Shown: positions 10,664 to 19,687, numbered from the stretch's first letter. The stretch: 64,000 bases of DNA from Pseudomonas sp. UBA2684 (GCA_002354655.1 DELY01000055.1:345-64344), one strand, 5' to 3'. A program made the numbers and translations. Notes: generated by a model not told the origin, from the letters alone.

Positions 10664-10679
10664 AGCAGAAGCCGTGCCA
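10664..10679 (-). promoter_or_regulatory. Sigma-54 promoter of crcZ
   Basis: On the minus strand TGGCACGGCTTCTGCT matches the -24/-12 consensus TGGCAC-N5-TTGCW at all but one position. Its GC doublet lies 12 bases ahead of the proposed CrcZ 5' end. CbrB, encoded immediately upstream, is a sigma-54 activator. Confidence 0.92.
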
Positions 10680-10741
10680 GTTTTTGTGAATCCTTATAAA
10701 ACAAGGGCTTAGCTATTAGTGTGGGTGGAGGCAGGGTCTAA

Positions 10742-10778
10742 AAAAGCCGGGTTCTCGTTACCATAAGACCCGGCTTTT
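10742..10778. terminator. Bidirectional terminator between cbrB and crcZ
   Basis: AAAAGCCGGGT at 10742-10752 pairs with ACCCGGCTTTT at 10768-10778 (11 bp, 15-base loop), giving T-runs in both directions. It should end cbrB mRNA so that crcZ depends on its own promoter. Confidence 0.85.
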
Positions 10779-10803
10779 GTTACGAAGTGTTGAAGCGGTA
10801 ACA
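10778..10803. promoter_or_regulatory. Candidate CbrB upstream activator site
   Basis: TGTTAC-N14-GTAACA is an exact inverted repeat 124-149 bases upstream of the crcZ start. As remembered, this is the published consensus for CbrB binding in P. putida. A further CGTTAC half-site lies in the loop of the neighbouring terminator. The distance suits an enhancer acting on the sigma-54 promoter. Confidence 0.82.
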
Positions 10804-10850
10804 GTGTGCGGAACCTCTCTGCCGCGCACGTGTCACCGCTACCTGCGGCG

Positions 10851-12269
10851 TCAGCCGGTGGCCGCGCCGGTCTTGCGCCGTGGAATGCCCAGGCGCTGAC
10901 GACGTTCCCACAGACACTTGCGGCTGATGCCCAGTTTGCGCGCCAGTTCGGTTTCGGTCATGTGGTCCTGGTGCTCGAGTACGAAGTGCTGGAAATAGTC
11001 TTCCAGCGACAGGTCTTCCGTCGGCTCGTGGCTGTTACTGCTGGTTTGCGTTGGCAGGCCGAGGAAGTCGTCATCCTCGAGGTCGTCCAATTCGATATCG
11101 ATGCCCAGCAGCTCGGCCGAGATGGCTGTGCTTTCACAGAGAATGACCGCGCGCTCGATGGCGTTTTCCAGTTCACGCACGTTGCCCGGCCAGGGGTAAT
11201 GGCGGATCGCCTGTTCCGCGTCTGCGGCGAACTGCAGGTCGCCACGGCCCATGCGCGTGCATTGGCGCAAGAGGAATGCGCGGGCGATTTCGATCACGTC
11301 GCTGCCGCGCTCGCGCAGCGGCGGTAGTTTCAGGGCGATAACGTGCAGGCGGTAATACAGGTCTTCACGGAACTGGCCAATTTTCGACAGGGTCTTGAGG
11401 TCGCGGTGGGTCGCGGCGATCAGGCGTACATCGACCTTTTGCGATTGCACCGAGCCGACGCGGCGAATCTCGCCTTCCTGTAGCACGCGCAGTAAACGGG
11501 CCTGGGCCTCCAGCGGCAGCTCGCCGATTTCGTCGAGGAACAGGGTGCCGCCATCGGCGGCTTCGACCAGGCCGGCACGGCCGGCGCTGGCGCCGGTGAA
11601 CGCGCCTTTCTCATGGCCGAACAGTTCGGATTCGATCAGGCTTTCCGGGATTGCGGCACAGTTCACCGAAATCAGCGGCGCCTTGGCGCGCCTGGACAGG
11701 TTGTGCAGGGCGCGGGCGACCAGCTCTTTGCCAGTGCCGGATTCGCCTTGCACCAACACGTTGGAGTCGGTGGGCGCGACCTTGCGGATCTTGCTGTACA
11801 GCTCCTGCATGGCCGCGCAGGAGCCGATGATGCCGATCTCGCCGTTGCTGTTGTCGATGACTTTCTCGCCATTGCCGCGACTGCTGCTGGCGGGCGTGCT
11901 CGGTGCATTCTTGGCGGCTTGACGATCACGCAGGATGCGCGCCACGGCCTGGAGCATTTCGTCGTGGTCGAAGGGTTTGGCGATGTAATCGACCGCGCCC
12001 ATCTTCATCGAGTCGACGGCCGAGCGCAGGCTGGCGTAGCTGGTCATGATCAGCACCGGGGCGCCCTGGCTGAGTTTGATCAGCTCGGTACCCGGTGCGC
12101 CGGGGAGGCGCAGGTCGCTGACGATCAGGTCGAAGCTGGGGATGCTGAAGCGTTCTTGCGCTTCCTGCACCGAGCCGGCTTCGCTGACCTGGTACTGATT
12201 GCGCTCCAACAGGCGGCGCAGGGCAGAGCGGATAATGGTTTCGTCTTCGACGATCAGAATATGAGGCAT
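10851..12269 (-). CDS. cbrB: Two-component response regulator CbrB (NtrC family)
   Basis: The 472-residue protein has a receiver domain (about 1-120, phospho-acceptor Asp52 in [10 protein letters not shown], Lys in YIAKPF), a sigma-54 AAA+ domain (about 150-390, Walker A GESGTGKE near 176, [13 protein letters not shown] near 220) and a C-terminal Fis-type helix-turn-helix ([19 protein letters not shown]). It activates crcZ and genes for amino acid and carbon use. It follows cbrA by 34 bases on the same strand. The adjacent kinase, RNA, promoter and palindrome together make the identification firm. Confidence 0.96.
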   Translation of the reverse strand: MPHILIVEDETIIRSALRRLLERNQYQVSEAGSVQEAQERFSIPSFDLIVSDLRLPGAPGTELIKLSQGAPVLIMTSYASLRSAVDSMKMGAVDYIAKPFDHDEMLQAVARILRDRQAAKNAPSTPASSSRGNGEKVIDNSNGEIGIIGSCAAMQELYSKIRKVAPTDSNVLVQGESGTGKELVARALHNLSRRAKAPLISVNCAAIPESLIESELFGHEKGAFTGASAGRAGLVEAADGGTLFLDEIGELPLEAQARLLRVLQEGEIRRVGSVQSQKVDVRLIAATHRDLKTLSKIGQFREDLYYRLHVIALKLPPLRERGSDVIEIARAFLLRQCTRMGRGDLQFAADAEQAIRHYPWPGNVRELENAIERAVILCESTAISAELLGIDIELDDLEDDDFLGLPTQTSSNSHEPTEDLSLEDYFQHFVLEHQDHMTETELARKLGISRKCLWERRQRLGIPRRKTGAATG

Positions 12270-12303
12270 TAATTCGGTCTCTCGACAGTCTCAGGTCGCT
12301 GGT

Positions 12304-15258
12304 TCAAGTCGCTATGGACGTCGCCTCGACATGCCGCGGTAGGGTCACCCTGATACGGGTGCCACGCTGTTGCTCGGGGTCGGCCGGGCTGTCGATTGTT
12401 ATCTGTCCATAATGCTCTTCCACGATGGAATAGACCAGCGCAAGGCCGAGCCCCGTCCCTTTGCCCGGGTCCTTGGTGGTGAAGAACGGTTCGAACAGGC
12501 GATCCATGATCGCCTTGGGAATGCCGCTGCCTTCGTCTTCGACGATCAGGTCGACGGTGTGCTCGGAGGCCTCGCTCTTGACCCGGATCGCCGCGCCCGG
12601 CGGCGAGGCGTCGCGGGCGTTGGAGAGCAGGTTGATGAGCACCTGGGCCAGACGCTGCGGGTCGCCGCAGGCCCAATGGTCGGAATCGCACAAGTTGAAG
12701 AATTGCACCTCGATACTGCGCCGGTTGAGCGCCAGCAGGCCGATGGCGTCCTGCGCGACTTGGGCCAGGCACACCGGCTCGTCGGCCTGCTGGTGCGTAC
12801 CGGAGTGGGCGAAGCTCATCAGTGACTGGACGATGCGCGACACGCGTTTGGTTTGTTCGAGAATTTGCCCACTGATCTCGGTCAGTTCGCTGTCGCCTTC
12901 GCGCTCCTCGCGCAGGTTTTGCGCCAGGCAGGCGATGCCGGTGATCGGGTTGCCGATCTCGTGGGCCACACCGGCCGCCAGGCGGCCGATGCTGGCCAGG
13001 CGCTCGGAATGCACCAGCTTGTCTTCCAGGTACTGGGTTTCGGTGAGGTCTTCGACCAGCAGCACCAGGCCGCTGTTGCCCGGCGCTAGCGGTTCGTCGA
13101 TCGCCGCCTTGTGCAGGTTGAGCCAGCGGGTCTGGCCGTCGAGGGCCAGGCGTTGCTTGTGCAGGTGTTCGTCCGGCAGTTCGATAAAGTGCTGCAACAG
13201 GCTGCGCCAGGGTTCGCCCAGGGTGTTCAGGCGCGAGCCGACCACGCGTTGCGCGGGAATTTCGGTGAGTTCTTCCATGGCCTTGTTCCACATCAGGATT
13301 TCCTGATCCTTGGCCAGCGAGCAGACGCCCATCGGCAGCTCTTGCAGGGTCTGCCGGTGGTAGCGGCGCAGGGCATCGAGTTCGGCGGCGAGGCCAGTGA
13401 GGCGCGAGTGGTAATCCTCCAGGCGGCTCTCGATGAAGTGGATGTCTTCGGTGACGTAGGTTTCGCTGCCGGACTTGTAGGGCAGGAAGGTCTCGACGAT
13501 GTCCTGGGCCACGCTTGGGCCCATCAACCCCGACAGGTTGGCCTCAATGCGGTCGCGCAAACGGCGCAGGGCGTAGGGGCGGCTTTCATCGAAGGGCAGG
13601 TGCAGGTCGCGCAACGCCTGCTCGACCTCGCGTTGCGCGGTCTTGGCGCCCAGCGGTTTGGCCAGTTGGGTGGCGAACTCCTGCGGCGACAACGCCAGTA
13701 ACTCGCGGCGTTGCGGACGGCGCACGTTATCCACGGCGCAGGCTTCGGCGGCGCTCTTTTCCTCGGGGCTGGCTTCGCTGAACAGCGACACCAGGGTGAA
13801 CACCAGCACGTTGGCCGCCAGCGAGCCAATCGCCGCCAGGTGCCAACTGCTGTCGTCGAGCACGTAGATGACATCGAACAGCGGCAGGTACAGGCCCTGC
13901 AAGTTGCCGAGCATCGGCAGCAGCATGCTCGCCACCCATACGCCGATACCCGCCAGCAGGCCGGCAATGAAGCCGCGGCGGTTGGCGGTCGGCCAGTACA
14001 GCACCGAGAGCACGCCGGGCAGGAACTGCAAGGTGGCGACGAAGGCGACGATGCCCAGGTTGGCCAGGTCCTGCTCGGCGCCGAGCAATAGATAGAAGCC
14101 GTAGCCGGCCATGATGATGGCGACGATCAGCGCGCGCCGGGTCCATTTCAGCCAGCGGTAGATGTTGCCCTCGGCGGGCGGCTGGTACAGCGGCAGCACC
14201 ACATGGTTGAGGACCATGCCCGACAGCGCCAGGGTGGTGACGATGATCAGCCCGCTGGACGCCGAGAGACCGCCGACGTAGGCGATCAGCGCCAGGGTCT
14301 GGCTGTTCACCGCGATGCCCAGGCCGAGGGTGAAGTATTCCGGGTTGGTGGTGGCGCCGAGCTTCAAGCCGGCCCAGAGAATCAGCGGCACCGCCAGGCT
14401 CATCAGCAGCAGGAACAGCGGCAGGCCCCAGCTGGCGCTGACCATGGCCCGTGGGTTGAGGTTCTCGGTGAAAGTCATGTGGTACATGTGCGGCATGACG
14501 ATGGCCGAGGCGAAGAACACCAGCAACAGGGTGCGCCATGGGCCTTCCTGTAGCGGTGTGTGCAGGCTGGTCAGCGCGGCCTGGTTCTGCACCAGCCAAT
14601 GCTCCAGGTCCTGCGGGCCGTCGAATACCCCGTACAGCGCGTACAGGCCAATGATGCCGAGGGCGACCAGCTTGACCACCGACTCGAAGGCGATGGCGAA
14701 CACCAGGCCTTCGTGCTTCTCGCGGGTGGCGATGTGCCGCGCGCCGAAGAGGATGGTGAAGAGGATGATCAGTCCGCAGAAGGCCAGGGCCACGCGCTCC
14801 TGCACCGGCTCGCGGGTGAGGATGCCGATGGAGTCGGCGACCGCCTGGATCTGCAAGGCCAGCAGCGGCAGCACGCCGATCAGCATGAAAACGGTGCTCA
14901 ACGCGCCGGCCCAGGTGCTGCGAAAGCGGAAGGCGAACAGGTCGGCCAGCGACGACAACTGATAGGTGCGGGTGATGCGCAGGATCGGGTAGAGCAGCAC
15001 CGGCGCCAGCAGGAAGGCGCCGGACACGCCCAGGTAGCTGGCGAGAAAGCCATAACCATACTGATAGGCCAAGCCTACCGTGCCATAGAAGGCCCAGGCG
15101 CTGGCATACACGCCGAGCGACAGGGTGTAGGTCAGCGGGTGGCGAATCACCCAGCGCGGAATCAGCCCGCGTTCGCTGACCCAGGCCACGCCGAACAGCA
15201 CCAGCAGGTAGGCGGCGCTGATCAGGATCAGCTGGCTAAGGCTAAAGCTCGTCAGCAT
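12304..15258 (-). CDS. cbrA: Transporter-like sensor histidine kinase CbrA
   Basis: The N-terminal half (about 1-520) is a many-spanning sodium/solute-symporter domain, followed by a PAS region (MGVCSLAKDQEILMWNKAME), a HisKA domain with the phosphorylated His near residue 765 (GVAHEIGNPITGI) and an HATPase domain (NLLSNARDASPPGAA, then GKGTGLGLALVYSI). The ATG at 15258 (MLTSFSLSQL) lies inside a tandem repeat and lacks a clear Shine-Dalgarno sequence, which suggests dependence on upstream translation. The second ATG directly upstream is an alternative. CbrA phosphorylates CbrB and has been linked to histidine transport in P. putida and P. fluorescens. Confidence 0.96.
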   Translation of the reverse strand: MLTSFSLSQLILISAAYLLVLFGVAWVSERGLIPRWVIRHPLTYTLSLGVYASAWAFYGTVGLAYQYGYGFLASYLGVSGAFLLAPVLLYPILRITRTYQLSSLADLFAFRFRSTWAGALSTVFMLIGVLPLLALQIQAVADSIGILTREPVQERVALAFCGLIILFTILFGARHIATREKHEGLVFAIAFESVVKLVALGIIGLYALYGVFDGPQDLEHWLVQNQAALTSLHTPLQEGPWRTLLLVFFASAIVMPHMYHMTFTENLNPRAMVSASWGLPLFLLLMSLAVPLILWAGLKLGATTNPEYFTLGLGIAVNSQTLALIAYVGGLSASSGLIIVTTLALSGMVLNHVVLPLYQPPAEGNIYRWLKWTRRALIVAIIMAGYGFYLLLGAEQDLANLGIVAFVATLQFLPGVLSVLYWPTANRRGFIAGLLAGIGVWVASMLLPMLGNLQGLYLPLFDVIYVLDDSSWHLAAIGSLAANVLVFTLVSLFSEASPEEKSAAEACAVDNVRRPQRRELLALSPQEFATQLAKPLGAKTAQREVEQALRDLHLPFDESRPYALRRLRDRIEANLSGLMGPSVAQDIVETFLPYKSGSETYVTEDIHFIESRLEDYHSRLTGLAAELDALRRYHRQTLQELPMGVCSLAKDQEILMWNKAMEELTEIPAQRVVGSRLNTLGEPWRSLLQHFIELPDEHLHKQRLALDGQTRWLNLHKAAIDEPLAPGNSGLVLLVEDLTETQYLEDKLVHSERLASIGRLAAGVAHEIGNPITGIACLAQNLREEREGDSELTEISGQILEQTKRVSRIVQSLMSFAHSGTHQQADEPVCLAQVAQDAIGLLALNRRSIEVQFFNLCDSDHWACGDPQRLAQVLINLLSNARDASPPGAAIRVKSEASEHTVDLIVEDEGSGIPKAIMDRLFEPFFTTKDPGKGTGLGLALVYSIVEEHYGQITIDSPADPEQQRGTRIRVTLPRHVEATSIAT

Positions 15259-15331
15259 CACGTTGGCTCTGCGAATAAAGATAAAGGACGGTCACCGGGT
15301 TTTTCCGGGGCAGATCAGAGCGCATCGGCAT
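15242..15331 (-). CDS. 29-codon mini-ORF overlapping the cbrA start (repeat-derived cbrX tail)
   Basis: This short frame begins at an ATG in the second repeat copy and ends SQSQRDADEL, the same last ten residues as CbrX, with its TAG stop 14 bases inside cbrA in another frame. It looks like a relic of the ancestral cbrX end. Whether it is translated is unknown; it would restore coupling between cbrX and cbrA. Two further mini-ORFs (15331-15405 and 15396-15479) precede it, each overlapping the next by a few bases. Confidence 0.35.
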   Translation of the reverse strand: MPMRSDLPRKNPVTVLYLYSQSQRDADEL

Positions 15332-15490
15332 CACGTTGGCTCTGCGAGTAAAAGGTAAAGAGCGGTCACCGGGTTGCGCCGCAGTGGCTCAAGGTTCATC
15401 GGCATTGCGTTGGCTCTGCGAGTAAAAGGTAAAGGGCGGTCACCGGGATGTGCCGCAGCAGGTCAGAGTTCATCGGCATCGCGCTGACTC
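15256..15490. repeat. 73-74 bp tandem repeat spanning the cbrX end and cbrA start
   Basis: Copies begin at 15256, 15329, 15403 and 15477, the last being the partial copy that forms the cbrX 3' end. Each has the shared core GTTGGCTCTGCGA followed by a run of AAAGGTAAAG type and GGTCACCGGG, with scattered differences. Read on the minus strand, each copy contains a start codon at the position where cbrA starts. The unit therefore duplicates the overlap between the end of cbrX and the cbrA initiation region. Confidence 0.9.
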
Positions 15491-15639
15491 TGCAGGATAA
15501 AGGTCACCACGATGAGGATCAGCCACAGCAGGTAGGGTCGGTACCACGCGCCGTTGGGGTCGATCCACCAGTCCATGATGGCCGGGGAGAACAGGTAGAT
15601 CCCCACCACCAGGATCAGAACCAATCGATAGATATACAT
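15463..15639 (-). CDS. cbrX: Small membrane protein CbrX
   Basis: This 58-residue protein has two hydrophobic stretches (about 5-20 and 36-50) separated by DWWIDPNGAWYRPY and ends SQRDADEL. A gene of this kind precedes cbrA in Pseudomonas and has been described as cbrX, transcribed and translated together with cbrA. Here its stop lies 204 bases from the cbrA start instead of overlapping it, because of the tandem duplication described separately. The role of the peptide itself is not known; by position it may assist CbrA expression or membrane assembly. Confidence 0.82.
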   Translation of the reverse strand: MYIYRLVLILVVGIYLFSPAIMDWWIDPNGAWYRPYLLWLILIVVTFILQSQRDADEL

Positions 15640-15775
15640 GCCGCGTCTCTTCTCATCAGTGCGGCGATGGTAACGGAAGCGCGACGGCCTGCGTAGGCTG
15701 GCGGTGCCGCTATATTGGCCGGTGTGCGCACGCATCGGCTGTTGCGTGGCTGGCGGAGGCTTGGTGTTTCGATTT

Positions 15776-15795
15776 ATTGGTACTATAGTGCCAAT
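15776..15795. promoter_or_regulatory. Operator-like palindrome upstream of the beta-helix gene
   Basis: ATTGGTACTATAGTGCCAAT is a 20-base inverted repeat (one mismatch per arm) 28 bases before the start of the beta-helix lipoprotein gene. Its centre TACTAT/TATAGT could overlap a -10 element. The cognate regulator is not in the neighbourhood. Confidence 0.5.
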
Positions 15796-15822
15796 AAAAT
15801 AAGAAAGCCCTCGGAGACTGCC

Positions 15823-17049
15823 ATGCGCCTCGCCCCATTGTCCGTGATTGCCCTGTCCGTATGGCTTGCCGCCTGCAGCGAGGAACAGGCGCCAGTCACC
15901 GACCTGGATTTCCAGAAAGACCTGCAAACGCGCCTGATCAAGGCCAAGCCCGGTACGCTTATCGAGATTCCGGCCGGCACCTACCAACTGGATCGCGGCC
16001 TCAGCCTGAAGGTCGACGGCGTGACCCTCAGGGGCGCTGGCATGCACCAGACCATTCTCAGCTTCAAGGGGCAGCAGGTCGGTGCCGAAGGGCTACTGGT
16101 GAGCGCGTCGGACTTCCTCATCGAAGACCTCGCCATTGAAGACAGCAAGGGCGATGCGTTGAAGGTGGTCGGCGGCAAGCACATCGTCATCCGCCGCGTG
16201 CGCACCGAGTGGACCAACGGCCCGGCCACCGAGAACGGCGCCTACGGCATTTATCCGGTGCTGACCGAGAACACCCTGATCGACGGCGTGGTGGCCATCG
16301 GCGCCTCGGATGCCGGCATTTATGTCGGCCAGTCGCGCAATGTGGTGGTGCGCAACAGCCGCGCCGAGCGCAACGTCGCCGGCATCGAGATCGAAAACAC
16401 CATCGGCGCCGACGTGTATGACAATCTCGCCACCGGTAACACCGGCGGCATTCTGGTGTTCAACATGCCCAACCTGCCGCAGGCCGGGCGGGTCACGCGG
16501 GTGTTCCGCAACAAGATCGAAGGTAACAACCACAAGAACTTCGGCCACAAAGGCACGCCGGTGGCCAGCGTGCCGGCGGGCTCGGGGGTGGTGATCAACT
16601 CCAACGACGATGTCGAGGTGTTCGACAACGATATCGGTGAGCACAAGACCGCCAACATCATTATCAGCAGCTACTTCAGCACCGGTTACAGCGACCTTTC
16701 CACCGTCGAGCATTTCGACCCCTATCCGGAAGGCATTCATATTCACGGCAACCGTTTCGGCCCGGCTGGCGACAGCCCGGATCATCTGGAGCTGCAAGCC
16801 CTGAAGATCAGCCAGTTCGGCCTCAATGGCCGTTTGCCCGACATTCTCTGGGACGGCTACGTCAACCCGGCGGTGCTGGTCGACGGCAAGCTGCCGGCGG
16901 CGCGGGCGATCTGCGTGGATAACGGCGCGGCGCGGCTGATCAATGTCGACGGGCCGAACCACTACCAGAACATCAGCACCGACATGCGCGATCACCGTTG
17001 CAGTTTGCCGGCGCTGCCCGCCGTCGAGTTGCCGGTGCAGGCCAGATGA
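15823..17049 (+). CDS. Parallel beta-helix repeat lipoprotein (TIGR03805-like)
   Basis: The 408-residue protein starts with a lipoprotein signal (VIALSVWLAACSEE), so it should be anchored in an outer envelope membrane facing the periplasm. The body is a right-handed parallel beta-helix: repeated blocks such as GVTLRGAGM, FLIEDLAIEDSKGDALKV, NTLIDGVVAIGASDAGIYV and NVVVRNSRAERNVAGIEIENT. This matches the uncharacterised TIGR03805 family, which as remembered usually sits next to TIGR03806, as here. The ATG at 15823 is preceded by CGGAG. Its stop overlaps the next start (ATGA). A carbohydrate-binding or lyase-like role is possible by fold but is not shown. Confidence 0.85.
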   Translation: MRLAPLSVIALSVWLAACSEEQAPVTDLDFQKDLQTRLIKAKPGTLIEIPAGTYQLDRGLSLKVDGVTLRGAGMHQTILSFKGQQVGAEGLLVSASDFLIEDLAIEDSKGDALKVVGGKHIVIRRVRTEWTNGPATENGAYGIYPVLTENTLIDGVVAIGASDAGIYVGQSRNVVVRNSRAERNVAGIEIENTIGADVYDNLATGNTGGILVFNMPNLPQAGRVTRVFRNKIEGNNHKNFGHKGTPVASVPAGSGVVINSNDDVEVFDNDIGEHKTANIIISSYFSTGYSDLSTVEHFDPYPEGIHIHGNRFGPAGDSPDHLELQALKISQFGLNGRLPDILWDGYVNPAVLVDGKLPAARAICVDNGAARLINVDGPNHYQNISTDMRDHRCSLPALPAVELPVQAR

Positions 17050-18158
17050 AGGTGTTTGGCTTGCTACTCGCGGCGCTGCTGCTGAGCGCCTGTGAACAAC
17101 CGGTGGCGCCGTTGTATATGCCCGAGGGCGAGGCCTACCCGCAGACGCTCAGCGAGTGGGGCATGTTGCAACGCCACGCCGGTTATCTGCAGCCGGCCGC
17201 CGCCGTCTTGCCCTACGACCTCAATACCCCGCTGTTCAGCGACTACGCACACAAGCTGCGCACCCTCTGGTTGCCGCCTGGCAGCGTCGCGCAGTATGGC
17301 GAGGCGCAGTTCGACTACCCGCTCGGCACGGTGCTGAGCAAGACCTTCTATTACCCCAAGGATGCCCAGGGTCAGTTGTTATTTGAGCAGACCGCGTTGC
17401 GCGACCCGCAGCGCGGGCTGGCGCTGGCGCGGGTGCAACTGATCGAGACGCGCATTCTGCTGCGCCAGCAGGACGGCTGGGTCGCGCTGCCCTATGTGTG
17501 GGACGCCGCGCAGCAGGAGGCGCACCTGGAATGGGCCGGCGCGCGGGTCGAGTTGAATGTGCGGGATGCCACCGGCCAGGCCCAGGCGCTGACCTATCAG
17601 GTGCCGGATGCCAACCAGTGCGCCGGTTGCCACGAGGAGCGCGACGGTCAGGGCGTGGTTCCGCTAGGTCCGAAGGCGCGGCACCTGAACAAAGCGTTCG
17701 CCTACGCCGATGGCGTCCGCAACCAATTGCAGGATTGGCAGCAGCGCGGTTGGTTGCGCGGCCTGCCGGACATGGCCGGTGTGCCGCAAAACGCCCTGTG
17801 GCCGCAGGCGCGAGCCGGCGAAAGCCTGCAACAACAGGCGCGCAGTTACCTGGACGTCAACTGTGCCCACTGCCACAACGCCCAGGGGCCGGCGCGTACC
17901 TCCGGGCTGCTGCTGGATACCGCGACTGCCATGGGCATCCCGTTCGGCCTGTGCAAACAGCCGGTGGCGGCGGGCAAGGGTTCGGGCGACCGCCTGGTGG
18001 ATATTCACCCTGGACGGCCGGCGCAGTCGGTGCTGGTGTTCCGCCTGGAAAGTGTCGACCCGAGCATCATGATGCCGGAGCTGGGTCGCTCCATGGCGCA
18101 CAGGGAAGGGGTGGAATTGCTTACGCGCTGGATCGCCAGCCTCGATGGCGATTGCTAG
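17046..18158 (+). CDS. SO2930-family diheme c-type cytochrome lipoprotein (TIGR03806-like)
   Basis: The 370-residue protein has a lipoprotein signal (LLAALLLSACEQ) and two c-type haem motifs, CAGCH at residue 192 and CAHCH at residue 273, so it is probably a periplasmic diheme electron carrier or redox enzyme. The N-terminal part (about 30-185, YDLNTPLFSDYAHKLR and GTVLSKTFYYP) is the conserved region of the TIGR03806 family. MMPELG near the C-terminus may supply a distal methionine ligand. It overlaps the beta-helix gene by four bases and is surely co-translated with it. The function of the pair is unknown. Confidence 0.85.
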   Translation: MKVFGLLLAALLLSACEQPVAPLYMPEGEAYPQTLSEWGMLQRHAGYLQPAAAVLPYDLNTPLFSDYAHKLRTLWLPPGSVAQYGEAQFDYPLGTVLSKTFYYPKDAQGQLLFEQTALRDPQRGLALARVQLIETRILLRQQDGWVALPYVWDAAQQEAHLEWAGARVELNVRDATGQAQALTYQVPDANQCAGCHEERDGQGVVPLGPKARHLNKAFAYADGVRNQLQDWQQRGWLRGLPDMAGVPQNALWPQARAGESLQQQARSYLDVNCAHCHNAQGPARTSGLLLDTATAMGIPFGLCKQPVAAGKGSGDRLVDIHPGRPAQSVLVFRLESVDPSIMMPELGRSMAHREGVELLTRWIASLDGDC

Positions 18159-18599
18159 CGTTTTCGGTGCGCAGACCAAGGCTGCCGCTACATCGGGGGC
18201 GCAGCCCGCCAGTGTTGGCGGTGCGCCGGTAGCATCACTGACAGGTATATTTCGACACCAACAGGCCACTGGAAAACTACCGACGTTGCCGATACGACTG
18301 GCCTTGTCGCAATGGCGCGTTGCATGAGCCGTCGTGACCGTAAGCTGTTCAGGCAACATGCTCAAGCCGCGGCCAAGGCTCTCCTGCCCAGTCAGCGTAC
18401 GAAACGTTGTTAAACCTGGCGTGATTAGAGCCGCTCTGCGCACGCCCGGCGGGCCAGCCGGCGGCCCTTGCCTGCACTGTTCAACGGCCGGCTGTTCGGG
18501 CGATCAAGGCGGCTCTGGGCGAGGGCAGGTTGGCGGCGCAGAAGGTGAGCCCGCAGCAGGCCGCGAGCCTGCGTCGGTACTCCGAGGCTAATGTCGTTC
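18159..18599. other. 441-base interval without a recognisable gene
   Basis: No long frame with a family match is visible. Two coding-like scraps on the plus strand were noted: a 29-codon ATG frame at 18324-18413 (MSRRDRKLFRQHAQAAAKA) and an open stretch at about 18495-18600 reading AIKAALGEGRLAAQKVSPQQ, rich in alanine, lysine and glutamine but without a clear start. These may be remnants of a decayed gene or chance frames. I recognise neither. Confidence 0.4.
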
Positions 18600-19556
18600 T
18601 CAGGCGGAGGCGGGCGGTGGTTTCAGGGCTTTCCAGGTGCGTGTCGCCAGGCTGACCAGCAGCAAGGCGATGGCCCCGGCGACGATGCCCGCCACGGCAT
18701 TCAGCAGGGTTGGCGTCAGTGCCGCCAGCAGGCCGCTGCTGGCCGCGATGTTCTGCGTCCACTGGTCGATCAGGGCCTGCGCCGCGGGGATGCCGTGGGT
18801 GAGGATGCCGCCACCGACCATAAACATCGCCGCGGTACCGAGAATCGACAGGCTTTTCATCAGGTACGGCGCGGTCAGCAGGATGCCGCGGCCGAAGCCG
18901 CGTTGCAGGCGGCTCGCCAGGCCTGCGCCACTGCGTTGGCTGAGGTACAGCCCGCCGTCGTCCAGTTTGACGATGCCGGCGACCAGGCCGTAGACCCCAA
19001 CCGTCATCAGCGCCGCGATACCGCACAGCACCGCCACCTGTTTGCCGAAGCTGGCCAGGGCCACGGTGCCCAGGGTGATGGCGATAATTTCGGCGGACAG
19101 AATGAAGTCGGTGCGAATCGCGCCACTGATTTTGTCTTTCTCGAAGGCCAGCATGTCCACCGTCGGGTCGGCCACCGCGTCGAGCCGTTCGGCGTGGTGT
19201 GCCTGATCCTCGGCTTTATCGTGGAGGAACTTGTGCGCCAGCTTCTCGAACCCTTCGTAACAGAGGAAGGCGCCGCCGAACATCAGCAGCGGCGTGACCG
19301 CCCAGGGCGCGAATGCGCTGATCAGCAAGGCGGCCGGTACCAGGATCAGCTTGTTCTTCATCGAGCCCTTGGCCACTGCCCAGACCACCGGCAATTCGCG
19401 CTCGGCACGCACGCCGCTGACCTGCTGCGCATTCAGGGCCAGGTCGTCGCCGAGCACCCCGGCGGTTTTCTTCGCCGCGACTTTGGTCATTACCGCCACA
19501 TCGTCGAGGACGGCGGCGATGTCATCGAGCAGGGTCAAAAGGCTAGCGCCGGCCAT
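18600..19556 (-). CDS. DUF808 family membrane protein (YedI-like)
   Basis: This 318-residue protein begins [46 protein letters not shown], the conserved start of DUF808/YedI proteins, and has several hydrophobic segments (about 72-95, 160-205, 220-250, 285-305). It is an inner-membrane protein of unknown function. The ATG at 19556 fits the family start. It is monocistronic by position, with flanking gaps of 131 and 441 bases. Confidence 0.88.
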   Translation of the reverse strand: MAGASLLTLLDDIAAVLDDVAVMTKVAAKKTAGVLGDDLALNAQQVSGVRAERELPVVWAVAKGSMKNKLILVPAALLISAFAPWAVTPLLMFGGAFLCYEGFEKLAHKFLHDKAEDQAHHAERLDAVADPTVDMLAFEKDKISGAIRTDFILSAEIIAITLGTVALASFGKQVAVLCGIAALMTVGVYGLVAGIVKLDDGGLYLSQRSGAGLASRLQRGFGRGILLTAPYLMKSLSILGTAAMFMVGGGILTHGIPAAQALIDQWTQNIAASSGLLAALTPTLLNAVAGIVAGAIALLLVSLATRTWKALKPPPASA

Positions 19557-19687
19557 GCAAGGGGTTCCTTTTCTGCAGCGGGGAGGAGGGGTGGGTGATC
19601 GCCGTGGTCATCAGCTGAGACTTATACGTGAGCCGGTCGTTCCCGGCCAGCGTAGGCCGGGCGCTGGGGCATCGGCGCATGCCGCGC

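Noticed and set aside
15256-15490. Repeats considered as a CRISPR array
   Set aside because: The whole 73-74 base unit is repeated with no variable spacers, and it derives from cbrX/cbrA sequence; no cas genes are near.
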